64,000 nucleotides of DNA, from contig OY720345.1 in NCBI GenBank assembly GCA_963082975.1, forward strand, positions 8,954,491-9,018,490, written 5' to 3'. This document shows positions 56,339 through 64,000 of this stretch, in pieces. Origin of the DNA: Labia minor. Its lineage: Eukaryota; Arthropoda; Insecta; Dermaptera; Spongiphoridae. Every line of letters starts with the position of its first letter. Within the stretch, counting starts at the first letter, position 1. The position numbers were made by a program, and so were the translations under genes. The notes beneath the pieces are model-generated. The model was not told the DNA's origin. It saw nothing but the letters and a program-made list of their open reading frames with translations, and did no database searches.

Positions 56339-59300
56339 AATACAAATGTAAAATTTATTTATTATATATCATTTTCTTCCATTTCTGGTCCTAAACACGA
56401 ATTAATTCATTTTTTATACATATCATAATTTTATTCATTAATTTCATAGAAAAAACGTGAATATTGATAAATTATTTAGAAAAAATGCTATTTTTTTAAA
56501 TACTAATGTAAAATTTATTTTTTATATATCATTTTCTTCCATTTTTGATCAATTAATCGATTTTATTCATATTTCATCGATATTATAATTTTTTTCATTA
56601 ATTTCATAGAAAAAACGTGAATATTGATAAATTATTTAGGAAAAATGCTACTTTTTTAAATAGAAATGTAAAATCTATTTTTTATATATCATTTTCTTCC
56701 ATTTCTGGTCCGAAAGTCTATTTAATTCAAATTTTATACAAATCCTAATTTTTTTCATTAATTTCATAGAAAAAACATGAATTTGTCATATTTTTTCAGG
56801 CAAAATGCTACTTTATTAAATAGAAATGTAAAATTTAATTTCTATATATAATTTTCTTCCATTTCTGGTCCTAAAGTCGATTTAATTAACATTTTATACA
56901 TATCATAATTTTATTCATTAATTTTATAGAAAAAACGTGAATATTGATAAATTATTTAGGTAAAATGCTATTTTTTTAAATACTAATCTAAAATTTATTT
57001 ACCTTATATCATTTTCTTCCATTTCTGGTCCTAAACACGAATTAATTCATTTTTTATACATATCATAATTTTTTTCATTAATTTCATAGAAAAAACGTTA
57101 ATATTGATAAATTATTTAGGAAAAATGCTATTTTTTTAAATACTAATGTAAAATTTATTTTTTATATATCATTTTCTTCCATTTCTGGTCCTAAACACGA
57201 ATTAATTTATTTTTTTATACATATCATAATTTTTTTCATTAATTTCATAGAAAAACCGTTAATATTGATAAATTATTAGGTAAAAATGCTATTTTTTTAA
57301 ATACTAATGTAAAATTTATTTACTATATATCATTTTCTTCCATTTTTGGTCCTAAACACGAATTAATTCATATTTTATACATATCATAATTTTTTTCTTT
57401 AATTTCATAGAAAAACCGTTAATATTGATAAATTATTTACTAAAAATGCTATTTTTTTAAATACTAATGTAAAATTTATTTATTATATATCATTTTCTTC
57501 CATTTCTGGTCCTAAACACGAATTAATTCATATTTTATACATATCATAATTTTATTCATTAATTTCATAGAAAAATCGTGAATATTGATAAATTATTTAG
57601 GAAAAATGCTATTTTTATAAATACTAATGTAAAATTTATTTTTTATATATCATTTTCTTCCATTTCTTGTCCTAAACACGAATTAATTCATTTTTTATAC
57701 ATATCATAATTTTTTTCATTAATTTCATAGAAAAACCGTTAATATTGATAAATTATTAGGTAAAAATGCTATTTTTTTAAATACTAATGTAAAATTTATT
57801 TACTATATATCATTTTCTTCCATTTCTGGTCCTAAACACGAATTAATTCATATTTTATACATATCATAATTTTTTTCTTTAATTTCATAGAAAAACCGTT
57901 AATATTGATAAATTATTTAGTAAAAATGCTATTTTTTTAAATACTAATGTAAAATTTATTTACTATATATCATTTTCTTCCATTTCTGGTCCTAAACACG
58001 AATTAATTCATATTTTATACATATCATAATTTTATTCATTAATTTCATAGAAAAATCGTGAATATTGATAAATTATTTAGGAAAAATGCTATTTTTATAA
58101 ATACTAATGTAAACTTTATTTTTTATATATCATTTTCTTCCATTTCTGCTCCTAAACACGAATTAATTCATATTTTCTACATATCATAATTTTATTCACT
58201 AATTTCATAGAAAAAACGTGAATATTGATAAACTATTTAGGAAAAATGCTATTTTTTTAAATACTAATGTAAAATTTATTTACTATATATCATTTTCTTT
58301 CATTTCTGGTCCTAAACACGAATTAATTCATTTTTTATACAAATCATAATTTTTTTCATTAATTTCATAGAAAAAACGTTAATATTGATAAATAATTTAG
58401 GAAAAATGCTATTTTTTTAAATACTAATGTAAAATTTATTTTTTATATATCATTTTCTTCCATTTTTGATCACTTAATCGATTTTATTCATATTTCATCG
58501 ATATCATAATTTTTTTCATTAATTTCATAGAAAAAACGTGAATATTGATAAATTTTTTAGGAAAAATGCTATTTTTTTAAATACTAATGTAAAATTTATT
58601 TTTTATATATCATTTTCTTCCATTTTTGATCACTTAATCGATTTTATTCATATTTCATCGATATCATAATTTTTTTCATTAATTTCATAGAATAAACGTT
58701 AATATTGATAAATTATTTAGGAAAAATGCTATTTTTTTAAATACTAATGTAAAATTTATTTACTATATATCATTTTGTTCCATTTCTGGTCCTAAACACG
58801 AATTAATTCATATTTCATCGATATCATAATTTTATTCATTAATTTCATAGAAAAACCGTTAATATTGATAAATTATTTAGTAAAAATGCTATTTTTTTAA
58901 ATACTAATGTAAAATTTATTTACTATATATCATTTTCTTCCATTTCTGGTCCTAAACACGAATTAATTCATATTTTATACATATCATAATTTTATTCATT
59001 AATTTCATAGAAAAATCGTGAATATTGATAAATTATTTAGGAAAAATGCTATTTTTTTAAATACTAATGTAAACTTTATTTTTTATATATCATTTTCTTC
59101 CATTTCTACTCCTAAACACGAATTAATTCATATTTTCTACATATCATACTTTTATTCACTAATATCATAGAATAAACGTGAATATTGATAAATTATTTAG
59201 GAAAAATGCTATTTTTTTAAATACTAATTAAAATTTATTTACTATATATCATTTTCTTTCATTTCTGGTCCTAAACACGAATTAATTCATTTTTTATACA

Positions 59301-59540
59301 AATCATAATTTTTTTCATTAATTTCATAGAAAAAACATGAATTTGTCATATTATTTCAGGCAAAATGCTACTTTTTTAAATAGAAATGTAAAATTTAATT
59401 TTTAAATATAATTTTCTTCCATTTCTGGTCCTAAAGCCGATTTAATTCACATTTTATACATATCATAATTTTTTTCATTGATTTCATAGAAAAAACGTTA
59501 ATATTGATAAATTATTTAGGAAAAATGCTATTTTTTTAAA
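56339..59540. repeat. 3.2-kb HOR unit, copy 2 (three extra monomers)
   Basis: Starts at AATACAAATG at 56,339 and carries the same monomers as 53,620-56,338. One extra monomer lies near 57.82-57.98 kb (TTCTTTAATTTC type) and two lie near 58.5-58.86 kb (GATCACTTAATCG type). Each step is an exact multiple of 160 bp, which is the signature of in-register unequal exchange. Ends with the same TTTTAAATATAATTTTC monomer as copy 1. Confidence 0.87.
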
Positions 59541-60033
59541 TACTAATGTAAAATTTATTTTTTATATATCATTTTCTTCCATTTCTGCTCCTAAACACGA
59601 ATTAATTCATATTTTATACATATCATAATTTTATTCATTAATTTTATAGAAAAAACGTGAATATTGATAAATTATTTAGGTAAAATGCTACTTTTTTAAA
59701 TACTAATCTAAAATTTATTTACCTTATATCATTTTCTTCCATTTCTGGTCCTAAACACGAATTAATTTATTTTTTATACATATCATAATTTTTTTCATTA
59801 ATTTCATAGAAAAAACGTTAATATTGATAAATTATTTAGGAAGAATGCTATTTTTTATAAATACTAATGTAAAATTTATTTACTATATATCATTTTCTTC
59901 CATTTCTGGTCCTAAACAGGAATTAATTCATTTTTTATACATATCATAATTTTTTTCATTAATTTCATAGAAAAAACGTTAATATTGATAAATTATTTAG
60001 GAAAAATGCTATTTTTTTAAATACTTATGTAAA
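59541..60033. repeat. Last regular monomers of the array
   Basis: Three monomers with more private substitutions than internal ones (GGAAGAATGC near 59,841, CCTAAACAGGAATT near 59,916, AATACTTATG near 60,021). This is consistent with weaker homogenisation near an array edge. Confidence 0.85.
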
Positions 60034-60266
60034 ATTTATTTTTTATATATCATTTTCTTCCATTTTTGATCAATTATTCGATTTTATTCATATTTCATCG
60101 ATACCATAAATTTTTTTCATCTATTTCATAGAAAAAACGTAAATTTTTGTTAATTTTTCATGTCCGACCGCTGAGCCAAATTTATACCCCCAATCGAAGG
60201 GTCATCGTCCGCCAACCTTTCATATAATTGACGGTAAAATGCTACTTTTTTAAATACAAATGTAAA
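60034..60266. repeat. Aberrant edge unit 1 (233 bp)
   Basis: Begins as a GATCAATTATTCG-type monomer and keeps the core (CATCTATTTCATAGAAA). After ACGT at 60,137-60,140 the usual 20-bp TAATATTGATAAATTATTTA is replaced by 91 bp (60,141-60,231). This insert is far richer in G+C and includes TGTCCGACCGCTGAGCC, ACCCCCAATCGAAGGGTC and CGTCCGCCAACC. The satellite then resumes at GGTAAAATGCTAC and runs to the monomer end. I do not recognise the inserted segment. It is shared with the next unit and with no other monomer. Confidence 0.9.
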
Positions 60267-60421
60267 ATTTATTTTTTATATATCATTTTCTTCCATTTTT
60301 GATCCTTTATTCGATTTTATTCATATTTCATCGATATCATAATTTCTTTCATTAATTTCATACAAAAAACGTAAATTTTTGTTAATATTTAAAGCCAAAT
60401 TTATACCCCCAATCGAAGGGT
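60267..60421. repeat. Aberrant edge unit 2, truncated: array boundary
   Basis: A second copy of the edge unit: GATCCTTTATTCG left half, modified core (TTCATTAATTTCATACAAA), ACGTAAATTTTTGTTAAT, then AGCCAAATTTATACCCCC and AATCGAAGGGT. It lacks the 13 bp around TGTCCGACCGCTG found in unit 1, so AGCCAAATTT recurs at 219 bp (60,174/60,393). Similarity ends at about 60,421. This is the right boundary of the satellite. Confidence 0.88.
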
Positions 60422-60482
60422 ATATACACTAATACATTTCTCATAAATGTGTTCTAATTAATTATTTAATTTAATTTAATTA
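60422..60482. other. AT-rich spacer with small hairpin
   Basis: Sequence between the array edge and the mariner fragment. ACATTT (60,434-60,439) and AAATGT (60,445-60,450) can pair around a 5-base loop, followed by a run of ATTTA-like words. No coding signal. Confidence 0.5.
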
Positions 60483-60692
60483 TGTCTCATCAAAAGTTAT
60501 GAATCGACGCAAAAATTCGTTTGGATTACTCCTACAGCGCCAAATTGTCCCTAGAATTGGTTTTTCGAATCAGTTTTTGGTCTAACGTTAGCAAACGCGG
60601 CACCCGCGTTGCACACACCTTTCCATATTCAAAGGCTTGTGTAAAATATTTCGCACACGTTCAGCTGACATCGTACAGGTCTCAGCTATCTT
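60483..60692 (-). pseudogene. Mariner transposase fragment (decayed)
   Basis: Translating the minus strand gives three adjacent frames with mariner-family transposase signatures. Frame one (60,692 to about 60,622) reads KIAET, then SAERVRNILHKPLNM, like the helix-turn-helix end (REIAE..ISKERVxxILxxxLGM). Frame two (60,621 to about 60,535) reads KVCATRVPRLLTLDQK, then NSRDNLAL, matching the linker (KLCAKWVPRLLT..QK) that mariners carry before the catalytic core. Frame three (60,530-60,483) reads NPNEFLRRFITFDET, the block with the first catalytic aspartate (usually FLRRFVTVDETW). Two frameshifts separate the frames, and an in-frame TAG at about 60,534-60,532 lies at the second. The fragment stops just after DET. 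The rest of the catalytic core, the terminal repeats and the start are absent, so it is an inactive, old Tc1/mariner (IS630 superfamily) relic. Motif recognition is from family knowledge; no search was run. Confidence 0.85.
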
Positions 60693-61530
60693 GAATGTTG
60701 AAAATTAGAGCAACCAAAAAATTTAAAAACATCGTTTTTCTTCGTCAGGCCACAAACTTTTCACCCCACATTCGTATATAGTTGAAGACCATCCCTTCCA
60801 GTTTATACTTTTTTAACCTAACCTAATGATTACATTAGTGTTCAAATAAATAAAATAAAAAAAGTTGATCATAACTGATTAATAATCATAAATACATATG
60901 AGAGACTCCTGTCCAATGTGTCATATTCATTAAAAACAAATATTGATACAAATTATGAATTGAAATTTTTATATGAATTAAAAACCGAAATTGTCTCTAA
61001 AATCGTTTTGAAAAATATTATTACAACGTCTGATAGCAGAAAAGACGGATTTGGATAAATGTGCTCTTTAGCAGAAATACTGGCTTTTTAATATTTTTGG
61101 TCATACATACTAATTTTTATTTCTATCTAAATGTTTAAAATACACTGCTATTGATATTTTATACTAATACTCTAGAAATATCAAATAAAAGTGAAATTCA
61201 ACATTTATTCATAGTCCATAGAAAGTTGAATGGAAAACACCGTCATTATATATCAAGAACTAAAAGATAAAATTTATAAACGCTATCGAAACAGCTTAAA
61301 ATAAAAACAGCATTTATTGACCAACCAATTGTAACAGTAAAAAACAAAATTTAAAAATAAGTTGACCTGTGGCCAGGCACAGAACCAACCGACGATTTGA
61401 AATAAATTAATATTTCCAGCTACAGAAACAATTTCTAATAATTTTAATGCATCTATTAATGCAATAAAAAACAGATATTACATACATATTTTTAATTTAG
61501 ATTTATTTATAATATATAAGGAGGCGCTGG
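60693..61530. other. AT-rich intergenic DNA, no supported gene
   Basis: 60,693-60,800 may be the badly decayed N-terminal coding part of the mariner, but I cannot align it convincingly. AACCTAACCTAA at 60,816-60,827 holds only two CCTAA words. A 59-codon stop-free stretch without ATG (60,879-61,055, plus strand) has no recognisable motif and is expected by chance at this length. The rest is unassigned AT-rich sequence with no RNA gene visible. Confidence 0.5.
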
Positions 61531-61533
61531 CTG

Positions 61534-61541
61534 TGACGTCA
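61534..61541. promoter_or_regulatory. CRE-like palindrome TGACGTCA (first)
   Basis: Perfect 8-bp palindrome identical to the CREB/ATF-type bZIP consensus, in the context CTGTGACGTCATGAAGG. A second identical site begins exactly 20 bp downstream, so both sit on the same helical face. No promoter or gene can be placed next to them with confidence. They could equally belong to an unrecognised mobile element. Confidence 0.4.
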
Positions 61542-61553
61542 TGAAGGACTGGG

Positions 61554-61561
61554 TGACGTCA
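61554..61561. promoter_or_regulatory. CRE-like palindrome TGACGTCA (second)
   Basis: Second perfect copy, sharing the extended word GTGACGTCAT with the first. An AT-rich TATAATTTTAAATT follows directly. The surrounding 61,520-61,560 is locally G+C-rich (GGAGGCGCTGGCTG, GGACTGGG) against the AT-rich flank. Confidence 0.4.
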
Positions 61562-61876
61562 TATAATTTTAAATTAAGAAAAAACTAATGAAAATGATTT
61601 TTCTCGAGGATAAAACCAATACAAACTGCATGATTCGTGGAGATATGTAAAAAATCTCTTCATGTGAAATTTGGTGTAAAAACACCCTTATAACCCTTCC
61701 CTTCCTATCGTCGATCGGTAATACTACCACTTCCGGTTTCCGGATATACACCCAAAGTTGATCAATTCCGCATACTGATGCATTATGTAAATATACACAA
61801 TTTTATCAAAATCCGTTTGCCATTTAAGCTGTACACATCAATCCTAAGTAATTGTTCAGTTTAACCAATTTATATC
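61562..61876. other. Unassigned sequence with moderate G+C patch
   Basis: 61,680-61,745 (ACCCTTATAACCC, CCTATCGTCGATCGG, CCACTTCCGGTTTCCGG) is less AT-rich than its surroundings. The minus strand is open from 61,802 to 61,569, but the only Met is near the C-terminal end and no family motif is seen. TCAGT at 61,856-61,860 matches the arthropod initiator word, 17 bp before an ATG at 61,877. Five bases alone prove nothing. Confidence 0.35.
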
Positions 61877-62047
61877 ATGGATTTGGATAAAACTTTACTA
61901 GTGAATTCCTTTTTTGATTCCAAACAAACTTTCCTTAAGCAGTATGTGGCGGTCGCTTCTAGTTTACAAGATAAATATTATTAAATTGTCAGGTGTGCAT
62001 TACTTGCTGTACTGTATCCAGAAAAACAATTTTTAGATAATAATTGA
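61877..62047 (+). pseudogene. Possible decayed short coding segment (unknown)
   Basis: ATG at 61,877 is preceded by an in-frame stop. A 35-codon frame begins MDLDKTLLVNSFFDSK and ends QDKYY with TAA at 61,982-61,984. The same frame then stays open for 20 more codons (IVRCALLAVLYPEKQFLDNN) to TGA at 62,045-62,047. Codons such as GTG GCG GTC GCT are unusual in this AT-rich region. One stop inside an otherwise continuous frame would fit a pseudogene or a mobile-element remnant, but 35 plus 20 codons can also arise by chance. I recognise no family and claim no function. Splice signals were not convincing. Confidence 0.2.
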
Positions 62048-62443
62048 TCTATTCTTATTTTCAAAATCAAAAAAAAGGCAAAATAAATTAACATTATCAA
62101 TAAATAACAAATTATTAATTATTAAATATATATATATCTAAAACAAAATGATCTTTTGGAATTCATTTATACATCATTTCTACTACCTACTTTCAAACTT
62201 CTAAATATTTGATAGATTTTAAATATTCAAAGATTTATTCTTAAATGAATGAAAGCAAAATTTTATCAATAAAAGAACGAATAAAATGTTTAGTTTAGTT
62301 TCTATTTATTAAAACTAAGTAGACATTTTAATGTTAATCATCCCACTTATTTTGGTACAAAAGTTTTATATATGTAGTTAAATTAAAAAATTAAAATTTT
62401 AATATAAATAACATATAAGAACTCATAGTAAGATTTTAGTTGA

Positions 62444-62469
62444 TATTATTATTATTATTTTTTTTTTTT
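62444..62469. repeat. (ATT)n plus T-run
   Basis: Five ATT repeats followed by about twelve T; a simple low-complexity tract. It could be the reversed poly(A) tail of a retroelement, but no element body is recognisable beside it. Confidence 0.7.
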
Positions 62470-62623
62470 AATGAACTAAATAAATTTTTTTTGTTTTGTT
62501 TATAATTTGTTTATTGTATTATACAAATAAATGATATATTCATAATTTAGAATTTTAATAGTTTAAATTTTTAAAAAAATAATCTGGAGTGTCTCGACTA
62601 TCTCGCAATTTGAAATGGATTAA

Positions 62624-62640
62624 ATAACATAATATGTTAT
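62624..62640. repeat. Perfect 8-bp inverted repeat
   Basis: ATAACATA and TATGTTAT around a single A. In DNA this AT-rich, palindromes of this size are not rare. Confidence 0.5.
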
Positions 62641-62771
62641 ATTTAAATTAAATGTAATTAATTATAAATTAAAAGTAATAGATAATATTTATTAAACCAG
62701 CGCATGTTTGGCTCGTTGTTGATAGCACCACGTACACGTGCTGGGGCGTGTTAAGAAATTAATTCCGGTAC

Positions 62772-62796
62772 TTTCAGCGATTCAATCAAGCTGAAA
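62772..62796. repeat. 7-bp inverted repeat (stem-loop potential)
   Basis: TTTCAGC pairs with GCTGAAA around an 11-base loop (GATTCAATCAA). It lies at the end of the less AT-rich patch and is followed by TATATATAG. There is no T-run directly after the stem, so it is not terminator-like. Confidence 0.4.
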
Positions 62797-62980
62797 TTCT
62801 ATATATAGCAGTTTTATACAATTTTTAATCATGTGAAAAACTATCAAACATATATCTTTATTTTGCTACATTTCTCAAAAGTTGATAGAAAACTACGAAT
62901 TTTGAATAATGCCCGTATGCCATGTTTCATTATTCTACATCAATCCGTTTTTGCGTAATCTTGTCTACATACACCTACAA

Positions 62981-63005
62981 TTTTATTTATTTATTTATTT
63001 ATTTA
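62981..63005. repeat. (TTTA)n microsatellite
   Basis: About six uninterrupted TTTA units. Confidence 0.9.
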
Positions 63006-63067
63006 AAAGTTCCTTAATATATTTTTTTAGTTAATCACTTGATATTTACCAAAATTACTCTTTTACG

Positions 63068-63093
63068 TTTTTATTTATTTATTTATTTATTTT
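63068..63093. repeat. (TTTA)n microsatellite, second
   Basis: A second run of about six TTTA units, 63 bp after the first. The intervening sequence is not repetitive, so this is either two independent tracts or one interrupted ancestral tract. Confidence 0.9.
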
Positions 63094-63196
63094 GTTAGAA
63101 TGTAAGTCATTACGACTCTCAATGTATTTTAACATAAAAATGTACTACTATATAACTGGTACTCAGGATTTAAGAATATTTTAGTCAGTTGTCTTC

Positions 63197-63249
63197 ATAC
63201 ATACACACATACACACACACACACACATATATATATATACACATACACA
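63197..63249. repeat. Compound (CA)n(TA)n microsatellite
   Basis: CATA/CA repeats, then about eleven CA, then about six TA, then CACATACACA. Likely length-variable between individuals. Confidence 0.9.
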
Positions 63250-63738
63250 AAGAGACACAAACCTTTTTCTCAACCTTAGTGAAAATGATTCAGAAACCTT
63301 CAAAACGTATAAAAACATCAAAATCTGGACATCGAAAATTTTCGTGATCGCAATACTTTCTCTGGCGAGATAGTAAAAAATGTTTTTTTTTAATACAAAA
63401 GTGTAGAGATGAAATTAATGTAGCGGTGAAAGTCACAAATTATAATAATTAATCAATACAAAATTTTTATGAAGAATATTTCAAACTTTTCTCATTGATT
63501 TTAATATTAGATATAAATAAGAAGTTGAATATTTTATATTTTTTTTTTTTTTTTGACTTCAAGTGGTCCAAGAGGGTAAAATTGCTCTGAATATAACATA
63601 TTTAGATAGTTGAAATGATATAACACCTTACATTTAGGAATGCCAATCCAACTTCAAACCACTCCAATCAAATTCAATGGACATGATGCAGAGAAATTCT
63701 AGTGGAATTGAAAATGTCACTGATTGTGAGTGAGACTT
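63250..63738. other. AT-rich intergenic DNA, no supported gene
   Basis: Contains a perfect 12-bp palindrome CGAAAATTTTCG (63,333-63,344) and a 16-base T-run (63,539-63,554). A 20-codon frame from ATG at 63,286 ends at TGA and shows no motif. Nothing else recognised. Confidence 0.5.
63539..63554. repeat. Poly(T) tract
   Basis: Sixteen consecutive T. Possibly the 3' tail of a reversed retroelement copy, but the sequence on either side is not recognisable as one. Confidence 0.7.
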
Positions 63739-63741
63739 TCC

Positions 63742-63774
<33 letters not shown>
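63742..63774. repeat. (CT)n microsatellite
   Basis: CCTCTCTTTC followed by about ten CT units and TTTC. Confidence 0.9.
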
Positions 63775-64000
63775 GAAAATCCACTCTCGTTAGATATTAC
63801 TTAACTATGTAAATAATCTTTTCAATGTCTATTACTATCAAAGTAAATATCATTGACATTGAAATTCCAATAAAAATATGTAACAATTATTTTTCATTAA
63901 ATAAATTAAAATATTATTTATTTATTCATAGTAAAATTATAGAGAATTTTTTTTTTGTTTTGTCTTTTTTTTATTTTTAACAAAAAATCCATAATATTAT
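63775..64000. other. AT-rich window end, no supported gene
   Basis: A/T-rich sequence with T-runs near 63,947-63,972 and no open frame or repeat of note. The unique flank continues beyond the window. Confidence 0.5.

Larger units (their letters stand above)
62048..62980. other. AT-rich intergenic DNA, no supported gene
   Basis: Mostly A/T with homopolymer stretches. Items seen: a short TA run near 62,126-62,136; (ATT)n followed by a T-run at 62,444-62,469; a palindrome at 62,624-62,640; a less AT-rich patch at 62,697-62,760 containing the E-box CACGTG (62,735-62,740); and a stem-loop sequence at 62,772-62,796. No open frame with recognisable motifs and no RNA gene. Confidence 0.5.

Noticed and set aside
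1-60421. CRISPR-like array of direct repeats with spacers
   Set aside because: The repeat is a full 160-bp tandem unit with no unique spacers, and the variable blocks are recurring versions of one sequence. No cas genes; the context is eukaryotic.
1-60421. CENP-B box in the monomer
   Set aside because: Looked for the TTCG....A..CGGG pattern; the monomer has no CGGG, so no canonical box.
60816-60827. AACCTAACCTAA as an insect-type (CCTAA)n telomeric repeat
   Set aside because: Only two repeats; too short to call an interstitial telomere.
60879-61091. Plus-strand stop-free stretch of 59 codons followed by TAA and a 10-codon frame
   Set aside because: No ATG at the start, no recognisable domain, and length within chance expectation for the flanking DNA.
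61569-61802. Minus-strand open frame of about 77 codons, containing a 60-residue frame starting at 61,751
   Set aside because: The nominal start at 61,751 is GTG, not ATG, and the only ATG is near the C-terminal end. No motif is recognised. At this base composition I estimate that about one stop-free run of this length is expected by chance in the flank.
62444-62469. Retroelement 3' tail (ATT)n/T-run
   Set aside because: No reverse-transcriptase or SINE-like body and no target-site duplication recognised; kept only as a simple repeat.
62697-62760. Possible tRNA in the less AT-rich patch
   Set aside because: No acceptor stem pairing and no A-box or B-box arrangement could be traced.

Overview
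The window is eukaryotic, non-coding and very AT-rich. About 94% of it (1-60,421) is one uninterrupted satellite DNA array. The remaining 3.6 kb is AT-rich flanking DNA holding a dead mariner transposase fragment, microsatellites and no gene I can support. A mariner relic, short scattered microsatellites and a long homogeneous satellite all fit an animal, most likely an arthropod such as an insect. I cannot name the species. A 200-N run (11,317-11,516) is a conventional scaffold gap, so this is a chromosome-scale draft assembly.

The satellite has a basic monomer of exactly 160 bp, with about 17% G+C counted on one consensus copy (18,334-18,493). There are about 370 monomers, all in the same orientation. 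Each has two near-invariant blocks (monomer offsets about 12-32 and 81-100) and two variable blocks. The variable left block exists in at least five versions and the right block in at least three. Versions are mostly linked but are sometimes recombined at the conserved core.

The monomers form nested higher-order repeats (HORs). Region 1-11,316 has an older pattern of about 7 monomers (1.12 kb). After the gap there are two tandem 7.23-kb units (12,240-19,469 and 19,470-26,697). A longer duplication follows, with the stretch from 21.43 kb repeated from 29.89 kb at offset 8,466, rising to 9,435. Then come tandem 2,524-bp units (38.17-43.23 kb), tandem 5,085-bp units (40.97-51.14 kb), a copy of the 32.2-33.8 kb stretch (51.2-52.8 kb), and a 2.72/3.2-kb pair (53.62-59.54 kb). 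Rare markers, namely a 42-bp-deleted monomer seen five times and an out-of-register 23-bp junction seen three times, tie these copies together and allow the order of amplification to be worked out.

The right edge of the array (60,034-60,421) consists of two aberrant units. They carry a shared, more GC-rich segment absent from all other monomers, after which satellite similarity stops. Beyond it are a frameshifted minus-strand mariner fragment (60,483-60,692), a pair of TGACGTCA palindromes 20 bp apart (61,534-61,561), a short open frame interrupted by a stop (61,877-62,047), and simple repeats. The array extends past the left end of the window, so its full size is unknown. A pericentromeric or centromeric role is plausible from the HOR organisation but cannot be shown from sequence alone.
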